This document shows, piece by piece, positions 49,221 to 57,968 of a stretch of DNA of 64,000 bases. Numbering within the stretch: position 1 is the stretch's first letter; every line of letters begins with the position of its first letter. The DNA comes from Hymenobacter chitinivorans DSM 11115 (GTDB taxonomy: Bacteria; Bacteroidota; Bacteroidia; Cytophagales; Hymenobacteraceae). A model generated the notes under the pieces. It was given only the letters and a program-made list of their open reading frames with translations, had not been told where the DNA came from and did not search any database. A program made the translations under genes and the position numbers. The stretch covers positions 1,302,001 to 1,366,000 of the forward strand of contig NZ_PGFA01000001.1 in NCBI RefSeq assembly GCF_002797555.1, read 5' to 3'.

Positions 49221-49384
49221 CCTGTCATCCTGAGCCCAGCGAAGGACCTTCCTCACCTCAGTGACACGCTTAATTAATTGTACAAAGCCCTTTACTACCG
49301 GCGTAGTAAAGGGCTTTTTTGCGTTGGTACAGGCAGCAGTGGGGTAGGTGAGGAAGGTCCTTCGGCTCCGCCTCAGCATGACAG
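49221..49384. repeat. Palindromic spacer element, family B, with terminator in the loop
   Basis: Arms CCTGTCATCCTGAGC ... GAAGGACCTTCCTCACC and GGTGAGGAAGGTCCTTC ... CTCAGCATGACAG; the loop contains a perfect 15-bp hairpin with T-run (49284-49321). Confidence 0.85.
49284..49321 (+). terminator. Terminator of the alkaline phosphatase gene
   Basis: AAAGCCCTTTACTAC/GTAGTAAAGGGCTTT (49284-49298 with 49303-49317), 4-nt loop, then T-run, 75 nt after the stop codon. Confidence 0.88.
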
Positions 49385-49422
49385 ACGGAAGGAGGCGGTT
49401 CAGAACAGAAAGCTGCATAGGA

Positions 49423-49514
49423 GTGTAGAGACGCATAGTTGCGTCTCAATCGTTGCTGATGTTACAACGATTGTCGTTCAACGACGAGACGCAAGGTTGC
49501 GTCTCTACATCGTT
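49423..49514. repeat. Palindrome, family E
   Basis: TGTAGAGACGCATAGTTGCG ... and GACGAGACGCAAGGTTGCG ... TCTCTACA with internal complementary CAACGATTG words; longer copy of the element at 43118. Confidence 0.75.
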
Positions 49515-49612
49515 CTGACGGCTTCTGAGGCGGCCCGGCCGCTCCTCTTGCTTTTCGCCCCGCCAAGGTTGGCTCCAGACCTTCCCAAGCCCCGCTACTT
49601 GCTCCCGCACTG

Positions 49613-49930
49613 ATGGAAAATGCACGCGCTGACGTGTAGGAGGCTCGCGCTGAGGTGTTGAAAGCTCGCGCCGACGTGTGGAAAGCTCACGGGAAGGTGT
49701 CGGAGGCAGCGGAGGACGTGTAGAATGCACGCGCCGAGGCTTCATAGGCTCGCGCCGACGTTTCGAATGCACGCGCTGAGGTTCCTACCACAGTTGCCGA
49801 CGTTCCTACCGCTCGCGCCGCGCCTTTTACCGCCCTTGCCGACGTTTCGGCCACCCGCGGCCGGGCTTTGAAGGGAGTTGCCGGGGTTGCGGAGGGAAGC
49901 GGTGGCGCTTCGGAGGCTCGCGGCGGGTAA
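49613..49930 (+). pseudogene. Degenerate 21-bp tandem repeat array, heptad frame broken by TAG only
   Basis: About 15 copies of a 21-nt unit in one reading frame from ATG 49613 to TAA 49928-49930 (106 codons), encoding a heptad A-R-A-(D/E)-V-x-x. Three in-frame stops occur, all TAG (49637, 49721, 49745). Copies decay towards the 3' end (VADV, ALADV, GVAGV). It may be the remnant of a coiled-coil-like repeat gene or a non-coding minisatellite. No start signal or promoter is evident, and it is not a CRISPR array (no spacers). Confidence 0.5.
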
Positions 49931-50026
49931 TGCGGGGCTCCGGGCCCGACTAGCGCTAAGCAAAACGCCGCGGCCCTGGGTAGGGTCGCGGTGTTATGGG
50001 AGGTGGGGCGGGCGTTGAAGCCGGGG

Positions 50027-51352
50027 CTACAGGCCGTGGGCTTCGCGCATCGACTCGCGGCAGGCGGTCAGGTACTGGTCTACCAGCTCGTCGGTGATGG
50101 CCGTGGACACGAACAGGGCCTCGTACTGGGCGGGGGCCAGGTAGATGCCGCGGTGCAGCATGGCCCGGAAGTAGCGGCCGAAGGCTTCGGTGTCGGAGTG
50201 CTTGGCGTCTTCCAGGTTGTGCACCGGCTTGTCGGTAAAGAACACGCTGAACATGGAGCCCACCTGATTCACGGTGTAGTTGAGGCCCAGCTCGGCGGCA
50301 ATCTGGCGGGTGCCGTCGGCAATGCGGGTGGTAATGCGCTCCAGCTCGGTGTAGAGCTCGGGGTGGTCCTGCAGGTAGGTGAGCTGGGCAATGCCGGCGG
50401 CGGTGGCAATGGGGTTGCCGGAGAGCGTGCCGGCCTGGTAGACTTTGCCGGCCGGGGCCACGCAGTCCATGATGTCCTGGCGGCCCCCGTAGGCGCCCAC
50501 GGGCATGCCGCCGCCGATGATTTTGCCCAGCGTGGTCATGTCGGGGGTGATGCCGTAGAGCTCCTGGGCGCCGCCGCGGGCCAGGCGGAAGCCGGTCATG
50601 ACCTCGTCGAAAATGAGCACGATGCCGTGCTCGGTGCACAGCTCGCGCAGGCCCTGCAGGTAGCCTTCGGCGGGAGCTACCAGGCCCATGTTGCCCACCA
50701 CGGGCTCCAGAATCAGGGCCGCTACCTGGTCTTTGTTGGCTTCGATGGCGGCGCGGGTGGCGGCCAAATCGTTGTAGGCCACCGTGATTGTGTCCTGGGC
50801 CACGCCCTCGGTCACGCCGGGCGAGTCGGGGGTGCCCAGGGTGAGGGCCCCGCTGCCGGCCGCAATCAGGAAGGCGTCGCCGTGGCCGTGGTAGCAGCCC
50901 TCGAACTTGATGATCTTGTTGCGCCCCGTGTAGCCGCGGGCCACCCGGATGGCCGACATGCAGGCCTCGGTACCCGAATTCACCAGCCGCACTTTCTCGA
51001 TGCTGGGCACCATTTTCTTGATCAGCTCGGCCATTTCGACCTCGCGGCGGGTGGGCGCCCCAAACGAGAGCGAAGCAGGAATGGCCTGCTGCACGGCTTC
51101 CAGCACCACGTCGGGGGCGTGACCCAGAATCATAGGCCCCCAGGAGTTGATGAAGTCCATGTAGCGGTTGCCGTCCACGTCGGTCAGCCAGGCACCCTTC
51201 GCCGACTGCATGAACACGGGGTGGCCGCCCACGGCGCGGAAGGCCCGCACCGGCGAGTTGACGCCGCCGGGAATGTGGTCTTTGGCGCGGGTAAACAGCG
51301 CGTCGGAAGTGGAGAGGTTGAGGTCGGTGGTCAAAGCTGAATCGTGGGCCAT
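50027..51352 (-). CDS. hemL: Glutamate-1-semialdehyde 2,1-aminomutase
   Basis: 441 aa, PLP enzyme making 5-aminolevulinate for heme (C5 pathway, with HemA). Visible: IPGGVNSPVRAFRAVGGHPVF, DVDGNRYMDFINSWGPMILGH, NSGTEACMSAIRVARGYTGRNKIIKFEGCYHGHGD, LIFDEVMTGFR, and the PLP-lysine segment DMTTLGKIIGGGMPVGAYGG, TLSGNP. Normal length. Flanked by a decayed repeat array downstream and a 34-bp palindrome upstream. Confidence 0.96.
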   Translation of the reverse strand: MAHDSALTTDLNLSTSDALFTRAKDHIPGGVNSPVRAFRAVGGHPVFMQSAKGAWLTDVDGNRYMDFINSWGPMILGHAPDVVLEAVQQAIPASLSFGAPTRREVEMAELIKKMVPSIEKVRLVNSGTEACMSAIRVARGYTGRNKIIKFEGCYHGHGDAFLIAAGSGALTLGTPDSPGVTEGVAQDTITVAYNDLAATRAAIEANKDQVAALILEPVVGNMGLVAPAEGYLQGLRELCTEHGIVLIFDEVMTGFRLARGGAQELYGITPDMTTLGKIIGGGMPVGAYGGRQDIMDCVAPAGKVYQAGTLSGNPIATAAGIAQLTYLQDHPELYTELERITTRIADGTRQIAAELGLNYTVNQVGSMFSVFFTDKPVHNLEDAKHSDTEAFGRYFRAMLHRGIYLAPAQYEALFVSTAITDELVDQYLTACRESMREAHGL

Positions 51353-51397
51353 GGGCAGCGGAGGGAAGAGAAGGAGGGAAAAACGAGTAGAAAGAAC

Positions 51398-51486
51398 GTC
51401 ATGCTGAGCGAAGTCGAAGCATCTCTCCCGCAGTAGTAATCAGTTTACTTTGGCGGGAGAGATGCTTCGACTTCGCTCAGCATGAC
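51398..51486. repeat. Perfect 34-bp palindrome (hemL upstream) and lone family D arm
   Basis: 51398-51431 and 51453-51486 are exact reverse complements (GTCATGCTGAGCGAAGTCG ... TCTCTCCCGC), loop 21 nt. At about 51505-51540 a single arm of family D (CACGCGAGATTCCTCGC) follows without its partner. Confidence 0.9.
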
Positions 51487-51553
51487 AGTTACTATTGCAA
51501 CGTCAGCACGCGAGATTCCTCGCTCTGCTCGGAATGACGGTCTGTACTATAAC

Positions 51554-53539
51554 CTAGCGGAAGCCAACTGGGTTCTGGACTTCCACTTCGAGGCGCTCGA
51601 GCTTGGTAAAGGGCACGTACTGGTTGTCGTGGGCGCCGGCGGGGTAGCCGATGCCCTGGAACACGGCGCCCGAAATGGGGCCCGAGGAAGCCAGGTTCTG
51701 CTGGAAGCCCGGGCCGTTCTGGTGGAGCTGGGAGCCGAAGTAGTAGAGCAGCTCGAAGCCGGTGAAGGCAAACACCGAGGGCGGCAGGTTCTGGCGCTGG
51801 ATGTAGAGCTGGCGGAAGCGCCGCACCCCGGGGTTGAGCTTGTCGAGGTACTTGGGGTGCACGAAAAACACGTCCCGGGAGTCGAGCTGGCCCAGGCTGA
51901 TGCGGGAGTTGTCGAGCCAGGAAGCGTAGGTCAGCAAGGGCAGCCGGGCGCCCTGGGCCTGCAGGACGCCCAGGGTGTAGGGCCCGGCCTTGCGGTGGTC
52001 GGAAGCCACGACGAGGTGGCCCACCGTTTTGAGGTCGAGGCCGGCGAAGCCCGCGCCCAGGGATTCTTCCACGTCGGAGTTGACGCGGCGCAATTGCAGG
52101 ACCTTGCCGCCGAGGGCTTCGTAGGCCGTTTTGTAAGCCTGCCCAAAGGCGGCCTCGTCCTTGGTGTCCTCGTAGAGCACCACGGCCGTGCGGCTGGCGA
52201 AGCGGGTAATGGCAAACTGGGCGGCCTGCTTGGCCTGGGTCACGGTGCTGGGCTCGAAGAGGTAGTGCCAGCCGTTGTCCTGCACCAAATCGGCGTCCTG
52301 GGAGAGGGGGTTGATGCAGATAATCTGCCGCTGCTGGGCGTAGCGGGCCAGAATCTTGCTGCCCGACTTGTAAATCGGGCCAATAATCATATCCATTGAG
52401 GCCAGTTCGGGCAAAGCCAGTACTTGCTTGAGCTGGAGCGTGTCGGCGCCGGTGTCGTAGGAGTAGAGCTGAATGGGGCGGCCCTCGCGCTGCAGCGAGT
52501 CCTGGGCCAGGCGCATGCCGGCGTAGAGGTCGGTGACGAACTGGTTTTTGCGCTGCTTTTCCCAGCTCGGGTCGTCAAACTCGAAGGGCAGGAGCACGGC
52601 CACGTTGTAGGAGCTTTTCTTCTGGGCCTTGGGCCGGGGCGTGTAGCGGGTCCGGTCGAGGCCGAGCTGGGTCACGAGCTGGTCGAGCGTGCTTTTGTCG
52701 GCCTCGGTGTACCAGCCGCCCGTCACGAGCTTATCGGCGTAGGCCCGGCCCACGGCGGCATCCTGGGGGTAATTCTGCAGCAGGGTCTGAAACAGCACCT
52801 TGTCCTTGACCCGGGGCAGGTAGGTGGCTTTCATGGCTTCGCGCTCAGCCGGGAGCTTATCGGCCGGAATCTGGCTGAGCACTTTCAGGGCGTTGTCGGC
52901 CTCGCCGAGCTCGAAGGAAACCTGGCCCTGCAGGAAAAAGGCTTCGGCAATAGTGGGCCAGGTAGGATACTCGTTGCGCAGCAGGTTGAGCATCTGCTCG
53001 GCCTCGGCCCATTTCTTGGCCCGGGTGGCGGCCACGGCATACAGGTAAGCGGCTTCCGGGCCCCGGTCGAACCGGGCGGCGGGCGGCGTAATGGGCTCCA
53101 GCTCCTGCATGGCCAGGTCGTAGCGGGCCTGGGCAATGAGGGTTTTGCCGTTTTGGTAGCGCACCTTGGGGTCGGCGGAGCCCATGTTGGCCGGTAGCGG
53201 CACCTGGGGCTTCGGCGGGGCTACCGGCGCCGGCTTAGGCGCGGCGGGGGGTGTCGTCGGGGCCGCCGGTTTGGTGGTCGAAGCCGGGGTTTTGGCCGGA
53301 GTAGCGGTACCGGGCTTGGCCGGGCCAGCAGTGGTGGTGGCCGGGGTTTTGCCCGGCGTGGCGGCCGGCGTGGCACCCGGGACTTTGCCGGGGGTGGCTA
53401 CCGGCTTTTTAGCGGCTGGGGCGGTGCTGGTTGGGCGCGGCGCGGTGGGCTTGGGCGTTGGCTGTTGGGCCAGCGCGGCGCAGTAGAAAGAAGAGAGCAG
53501 CAGCGTGGCTGCCAGCCGAAAAGCAACAAGATGCCTCAT
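51554..53539 (-). CDS. Periplasmic-binding-protein-fold protein with repeat-rich linker (LppC-like)
   Basis: 661 aa from ATG 53539. Signal peptide about 1-24. Linker about 25-110 rich in Ala/Pro/Thr/Lys with TPGK(V/T)P(G/A)ATP-type repeats. Helical repeat region about 115-265 (YDLAMQELEPI, AEAEQMLNLLRNEYPTWPTI, QGQVSFELGEADNALKVL), then a type I periplasmic binding fold about 300-655 (YNVAVLLPFEFDDPSWEK, AGMRLAQDSLQREGRPIQLYSYDTGAD, MIIGPIYKSGSKILARY). Resembles LppC/LpoA activators and ABC substrate-binding proteins; no permease nearby. Exact -7 TACCTTTG at 53614-53607. Confidence 0.82.
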   Translation of the reverse strand: MRHLVAFRLAATLLLSSFYCAALAQQPTPKPTAPRPTSTAPAAKKPVATPGKVPGATPAATPGKTPATTTAGPAKPGTATPAKTPASTTKPAAPTTPPAAPKPAPVAPPKPQVPLPANMGSADPKVRYQNGKTLIAQARYDLAMQELEPITPPAARFDRGPEAAYLYAVAATRAKKWAEAEQMLNLLRNEYPTWPTIAEAFFLQGQVSFELGEADNALKVLSQIPADKLPAEREAMKATYLPRVKDKVLFQTLLQNYPQDAAVGRAYADKLVTGGWYTEADKSTLDQLVTQLGLDRTRYTPRPKAQKKSSYNVAVLLPFEFDDPSWEKQRKNQFVTDLYAGMRLAQDSLQREGRPIQLYSYDTGADTLQLKQVLALPELASMDMIIGPIYKSGSKILARYAQQRQIICINPLSQDADLVQDNGWHYLFEPSTVTQAKQAAQFAITRFASRTAVVLYEDTKDEAAFGQAYKTAYEALGGKVLQLRRVNSDVEESLGAGFAGLDLKTVGHLVVASDHRKAGPYTLGVLQAQGARLPLLTYASWLDNSRISLGQLDSRDVFFVHPKYLDKLNPGVRRFRQLYIQRQNLPPSVFAFTGFELLYYFGSQLHQNGPGFQQNLASSGPISGAVFQGIGYPAGAHDNQYVPFTKLERLEVEVQNPVGFR

Positions 53540-53606
53540 AGCAGAGGGCCGGGGAATTAGTTCGAAGGGGAGCTGCCGGCCAAACCCTCGGCCGGCAACA
53601 TTCGGG

Positions 53607-53614
53607 CAAAGGTA
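53607..53614 (-). promoter_or_regulatory. -7 element for gene 51554-53539
   Basis: TACCTTTG on the minus strand, about 68 nt before the start codon. Confidence 0.55.
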
Positions 53615-53720
53615 CGTAGGATCGGGCGGGAAGATGTAGGAGTCCGATTTGGGTTGTATTTTACCCGCCTTATCGGCGGCCGGCCCATACTGCCGCCCCT
53701 GCCTTTTCGTTACGAGCCGT

Positions 53721-54413
53721 ATGTCTACTTCCGCCGCTGCTTTTTCCCAACCCGAGCTCCGCCAGCGCCTCAACCTGCTGCTGGTGCTGGGTGCCTCACT
53801 CACGCTGAGCGTGGTGCTGGTCGTGTTCCGCGTGTTCCTGACCCACCAGGTATATTTCGTATTCCTGCTCTGGAACCTGTTTCTGGCCTTGGTGCCCTTC
53901 GGGCTGAGCACCATGCTGGGGCTGGCCGCCGGGCCGGTGCGGGCCCGGGTGCTGCTGCCGGTGGGGGCCGTGTGGCTGCTGTTTTTTCCCAACGCGCCCT
54001 ACATCCTCACCGACTTATTCCACCTCGAACCCCGGGCCGGCGTGCCTTACTGGTACGACCTGGCCCTGATTCTGACCTGCGCCTGGAACGGGCTGATGCT
54101 GGCCTACGCCTCCCTGCTCGACATGCAAAACCTGGTGCAGCGCCGCCTGGGCGCGGCCGCCAGCTGGGTGTTCGTGGTGGTGGCGTTGCTGCTGAGCAGC
54201 TTCGGTATCTACCTGGGCCGGTTTCTGCGCTTCAACAGCTGGGACATTGTGACTAACCCGCTCACGCTCTTCTACGACATTCTGAACCGGGTGCTGCACC
54301 CGGCCGCCCACCCGCGCACCTGGGGCGTGACGCTGCTCTTCGGCGTCTTTCTACTCATCGGCTACAGCACCGTGCGCCTGATGGGCCGCCTGAGCACCAC
54401 GCCGGCCGAATAG
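53721..54413 (+). CDS. DUF1361 membrane protein
   Basis: 230 aa from ATG 53721, about six transmembrane helices (LNLLLVLGASLTLSVVLVVF, VYFVFLLWNLFLALVPFGLS, VLLPVGAVWLLFFPNAPYILTDLFHL, LALILTCAWNGLMLAYASL, WVFVVVALLLSSFGIYLGRFLRFNSWD, LFGVFLLIGYSTV). FFPNAPYILTDLFHL and GRFLRFNSWD are the hallmarks of DUF1361. Function unknown; found widely in bacteria. Divergent from the binding-protein gene. Confidence 0.88.
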   Translation: MSTSAAAFSQPELRQRLNLLLVLGASLTLSVVLVVFRVFLTHQVYFVFLLWNLFLALVPFGLSTMLGLAAGPVRARVLLPVGAVWLLFFPNAPYILTDLFHLEPRAGVPYWYDLALILTCAWNGLMLAYASLLDMQNLVQRRLGAAASWVFVVVALLLSSFGIYLGRFLRFNSWDIVTNPLTLFYDILNRVLHPAAHPRTWGVTLLFGVFLLIGYSTVRLMGRLSTTPAE

Positions 54414-54431
54414 CCTCCGCCGGGCTCTGAT

Positions 54432-55133
54432 TTACCGATTCAAGGCTGCCAGCTTATCCACCAGCTCTAGGAGAAAGGCGTTGCCGGCCGCCAGCTCCGC
54501 GCTGCGCCGCTGCAATTCGGCCGCCGGCTGCACCCAAGGGCCGGGCAGCAGCTCGTGGCCGTCGTGGTGCAGCATCTGAGCCAGTATGTCGGGCGTGAGT
54601 TCGGGGTGGAACTGCAGGCCCACCACCCGGTTGTCGAACCCGAAACCTTGCCGGGCGCAGGCCGCCGACGAACCCAGGGGCCCCGCACCCGCCGGCAGCT
54701 CGAAGGTGTCGCCGTGCCAGTGCAGCACGGTCAGGGGCTGGGTGAAATGGCTGAACAGGGGCTGCCGTGTAGCGGCCGGGTCGGGGGCCAGGGGCCAGAA
54801 CCCGATTTCCAGGTCCGGATTACGGTACACCGTTGCGCCCAGGGCCTCGGCCAGCAGCTGGGCGCCCAGGCAGATGCCCAGCACCACCTTGCCCGCCCCA
54901 ATAGCCGCCCGGATGCCCGCTTTTTCGGCCCGTAGCCACGCATACTCGGCTTCCTCGTGCACGCCCATCACCCCACCCAGCACCAGCAGCCAGTCGTAGT
55001 CGGCCGGGGCGGGAAACTGTGGGTCGGGCTCGTAAAGGCGGGTGTAGGTCCAGGGGTGGCCGTGGCGGGCCGCCCAGTCGAGCAGGATGCCCGGCGTTTC
55101 GAAAGCCGCGTGCTGGTAACAGTGAATTCGCAT
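54432..55133 (-). CDS. Class I glutamine amidotransferase-like protein
   Basis: 233 aa. GATase fold with nucleophile Cys in VVLGICLGAQLLAEALG, LLVLGGVMGVHEEAEYAWL, and His/Glu pair in VVGLQFHPELTP. Similar to stand-alone GATases near GMP synthase and to gamma-glutamyl hydrolase-like proteins (YfeJ type). Starts 2 nt after the stop of the upstream secreted protein gene, so they form one transcript. Substrate unknown. Confidence 0.9.
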   Translation of the reverse strand: MRIHCYQHAAFETPGILLDWAARHGHPWTYTRLYEPDPQFPAPADYDWLLVLGGVMGVHEEAEYAWLRAEKAGIRAAIGAGKVVLGICLGAQLLAEALGATVYRNPDLEIGFWPLAPDPAATRQPLFSHFTQPLTVLHWHGDTFELPAGAGPLGSSAACARQGFGFDNRVVGLQFHPELTPDILAQMLHHDGHELLPGPWVQPAAELQRRSAELAAGNAFLLELVDKLAALNR

Positions 55134-55135
55134 GG

Positions 55136-55882
55136 CTAGCGCAGGTCGTCGTGTTCGAGGTAAAGGCTGTGGCTAACCCGGCGGGAGCTTGGTTTTCCGC
55201 CCGCGGCGGGCCGCAGCCGCAGTTCCTGCCCGGCTTGGAGGGGGAGCTTGGCCGCTTTTATGAAAAATACCTGCAACGGCGGCTCGGGCCGGCCCAGGAT
55301 GCCCACCCGGCTTTGTTCCCGCAGCTGCACTACCTGGTCGAAATCGGGCCGGCCGGCCACGCGGTGTACCACAAACTGCTCGAAGCCCTGGCCCAGCAGC
55401 AGCAGAGCCGGCCGGGGGTGGGCCTTGGGATTGAGCTGCTCGAAGTAGAGCACCTGCTTGATGCGCACCGTAAGCTGGCGGGCAATGGGCGTGCCGCCCC
55501 GCTCGAAATGCCCGCGGTAGAGCGTGGCCCGAAACGGCCGGGGCTGCTGCACCAGCTCGGGCAATACAAACGGCTCGGGCTCCAGGGTGTACACCGTTTC
55601 CTGGGGAAAAAGCTGGCGGCTGGCCCGGTACGACGTTTGGGCCGAGTCGCCGAGCTCCAGTTCCAGCACCACCTGGTAGTTGTGCGGACTGTGAAACATG
55701 GGTAGGTGAGAGGCAAACACCTGCTGGGTGCCGAAGATCAGCATGCCGTGGGTGCTGGGCCGGTCGGGAGTGGGGCTGGCAGCGGGGGAGTAGAGGTGCT
55801 GGGCTTGGGTGGCAAGGCAGCAGATGAGGAGCAACGCGGTAAGAATGGCGCGGGGCCCAACCCGGAGCGGGTTCACAAGCAT
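55136..55882 (-). CDS. Secreted hypothetical protein
   Basis: 248 aa. Signal peptide about 1-27 (AILTALLLICCLATQAQ), mature part beta-rich with many Pro/Gln (HNYQVVLELELGDSAQTSYRA, PFVLPELVQQPRPFRATLYRG, FEQFVVHRVAGRPDFDQVVQ). No family recognised. Coupled to the GATase gene downstream. Exact -7 TATCTTTG on the minus strand at 55935-55928, about 46 nt before the start. Periplasmic location inferred. Confidence 0.7.
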   Translation of the reverse strand: MLVNPLRVGPRAILTALLLICCLATQAQHLYSPAASPTPDRPSTHGMLIFGTQQVFASHLPMFHSPHNYQVVLELELGDSAQTSYRASRQLFPQETVYTLEPEPFVLPELVQQPRPFRATLYRGHFERGGTPIARQLTVRIKQVLYFEQLNPKAHPRPALLLLGQGFEQFVVHRVAGRPDFDQVVQLREQSRVGILGRPEPPLQVFFIKAAKLPLQAGQELRLRPAAGGKPSSRRVSHSLYLEHDDLR

Positions 55883-56059
55883 TTGTCAGAAGGGACAACG
55901 GGGGATTGCCAATAAGCGGCACCATGGCAAAGATACGCCCCGGCGGGAGTTCAGACCTAGCCAGTTGGGCAATTCGGAAATAAAGGCCGTTGAGCCGGTG
56001 CCACGGTCCAGTTTACTCAGCAGAAAGCCGTTTCTTGCCGCCTATATTCAGTATATCCT

Positions 56060-57955
56060 ATGAAACTGCCTTCCCTGCAACACCTGGTGACCGAAGCGGA
56101 CCGGGTGGTGCGCCGTTTTCCGCTCACGTTGCTCTGCGCCCTGGTTTTGTGCGGGGCGGGTATCTTTACCATCAGCCTCGATTATCGGGAGGAGCAAAAA
56201 CTCGACTGGCTATTCCCGCTTTTCTCCACGGCCGGGCTGGGCCTGACGCTGACGCTCAGCACGGCGCTGGCCGCCGAGCGTTACCGCTGGACCACGCCCG
56301 GCAAGCGGGCGGCCCTGCTGGGAGCGGTGAGCCTGCTGGGGCTGTGGTACGCCACCTGCCCGCCCCAGCCCGACCTGGTGTGGGGGCTGCGGCTGTTCGT
56401 GCTGCTGGTGGCCTTGCACCTGCTGGTAGCCGTGGTGCCCTACCTGCCTGAGCTGCGCCGCGAGGCCGATACGCCCGGCTTCTGGCGCTACAACGAAACC
56501 CTGTTTCTGCGTATTCTCACCGCCGGCCTCTACTCGGGCGTGCTGTACGCCGGTTGTGCCCTGGCGCTGGTGGCTATCCAGAACTTGTTTGAAGTCAGGC
56601 TTCCCCACAACATCTACGGCTACTTATTTACGGTGCTGGCCACGGTGTTCAACACCTGGTTTTTCCTGGCCGGCGTGCCCCAGGACTTTGCCGCCCTGGA
56701 ACAGGAAGCACCGTATCCCAAGGGCCTGAAGGTTTTTACCCAGTTTGTGCTCCTGCCGCTGGTGGTGCTGTACCTGGGAATTCTCTACGCGTACCTGGCC
56801 CGGATTCTGGTGCAGTGGGAGTTGCCCAAAGGCTGGGTTTCGTTGCTGATTCTGGCCTTTTCAGTAGCCGGTATCTTTGCTTTGCTGCTCATTCACCCCA
56901 TCCGCGACGCGGCCGAAAATACCTGGATCCGGACTTTCTCCCGCTGGTTTTACCGGGCGTTGCTGCCGCTGCTGGGCTTGTTGGTGGTGGCCATCAACAC
57001 CCGAATCCGGGCCTACGGCATCACCGAGGAGCGGTACTACGTGCTGGTGCTGGCCGGGTGGCTGGCCCTCATGCTGGGGTATTTTCTCTGGCGACAGGGG
57101 CGGGGCATCATCTGGATTCCGGCGTCCCTGGCGGTAGTGGCTTTGCTTACCCTGCTGGGGCCCTGGAGCGCCTCGGCCGTGGCCGAACGCAGCCAGCAGC
57201 ACGAACTGTTGCGCCTGGCCGCGCAGTACAAGCTGCTGCAGAACGGCAAGCTGGATTCGGCCGGAGTGCGGGTACCCAAGCTGCCGCTGGCGGCCCGGAA
57301 GCGGCTTACATCCATCTTCGAGTTTTTTACGGACCGGCAGGCCGTGGACCAGCTCCAGCCCTTTTTCACCGCTTCCCTGCAGCTGCCCGACTCCGTGCTC
57401 AAGCAGAGCCGTCACGAGCAGGAAAACTGGCAGACTGACCGCCTGTTTGCCCTCAGCCACCTTGAGCGGGCAAGCCGCTTTTACTACGGCGACGAGGACA
57501 CGAATAACAGCATAACTATAGCCTCCTTTTATAGCGAGCAGCGCACGGCCCAGGCACTGGGCCAAGGGCGCTATTGGTTGAGCGCGCTGGAGCACTACCC
57601 CCAAAACAACAACGATACGCTCGGCCTATACCAGTTGGCGGAAGGCTCTTTTCGCCTTCGCAGCACGGGCGGGCAGCGGCAACTGCGGCTGGAAAAGCTC
57701 CAAGGCAATGGCCAGTGGCAGTTGCTGCTGACTGCGCCCGTCGGAGCCCTGGCCGATTCGCTGGCGCGGCAACATGCTAAGAATACGGAGAATAACGTCG
57801 AGGGTGTACCGCTTCCGCCCTCGGAATTATCCCTCACGGCCCGGGGAAACCAAGCGGTGCTGCATCTCTATCTGAATTACTTGATGCGTCAAACCAGGCA
57901 GGACAGCACTGCATTTGAATACCGGGGCCAGGCATTACTGGAGCTAACGAAGTAA
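56060..57955 (+). CDS. DUF4153 multi-pass membrane protein
   Basis: 631 aa. About eleven or twelve transmembrane helices in residues 20-385 (TLLCALVLCGAGIFTISLDY, LFVLLVALHLLVAVVPYL, FLRILTAGLYSGVLYAGCALALV, LFTVLATVFNTWFFLAGVP, FVLLPLVVLYLGILYAYLA, VSLLILAFSVAGIFALLLIHP, WLALMLGYFLWRQGRG), then a large soluble C-terminal part about 400-631. DUF4153 (DUF4173-related) membrane proteins are common in Bacteroidota, function unknown. The 3' end nearly meets a small convergent gene. AT-rich TATATTCA at about 56043-56050 may be its -7. Confidence 0.85.
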   Translation: MKLPSLQHLVTEADRVVRRFPLTLLCALVLCGAGIFTISLDYREEQKLDWLFPLFSTAGLGLTLTLSTALAAERYRWTTPGKRAALLGAVSLLGLWYATCPPQPDLVWGLRLFVLLVALHLLVAVVPYLPELRREADTPGFWRYNETLFLRILTAGLYSGVLYAGCALALVAIQNLFEVRLPHNIYGYLFTVLATVFNTWFFLAGVPQDFAALEQEAPYPKGLKVFTQFVLLPLVVLYLGILYAYLARILVQWELPKGWVSLLILAFSVAGIFALLLIHPIRDAAENTWIRTFSRWFYRALLPLLGLLVVAINTRIRAYGITEERYYVLVLAGWLALMLGYFLWRQGRGIIWIPASLAVVALLTLLGPWSASAVAERSQQHELLRLAAQYKLLQNGKLDSAGVRVPKLPLAARKRLTSIFEFFTDRQAVDQLQPFFTASLQLPDSVLKQSRHEQENWQTDRLFALSHLERASRFYYGDEDTNNSITIASFYSEQRTAQALGQGRYWLSALEHYPQNNNDTLGLYQLAEGSFRLRSTGGQRQLRLEKLQGNGQWQLLLTAPVGALADSLARQHAKNTENNVEGVPLPPSELSLTARGNQAVLHLYLNYLMRQTRQDSTAFEYRGQALLELTK

Positions 57956-57968
57956 CGCTGGCTTCGCG

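Noticed and set aside
47178..49436. 752-residue minus-strand frame opposite alkaline phosphatase
   Set aside because: Antisense shadow; no motifs, and the plus strand has complete catalytic motifs and a signal peptide.
49613..49760. Stop-codon recoding (TAG read as an amino acid)
   Set aside because: Many real genes in the window end at TAG or are not extended past it (for example 33860-34636 ends in TAG), so general recoding is unlikely; decay is simpler.
49613..49930. CRISPR array
   Set aside because: Units are contiguous and degenerate with no unique spacers, and no cas genes are present.
49446..49963. Minus-strand reading frames rich in Arg over the 21-bp repeat array
   Set aside because: They are shadows of the repeat; composition is skewed, and there is no start context or family similarity.
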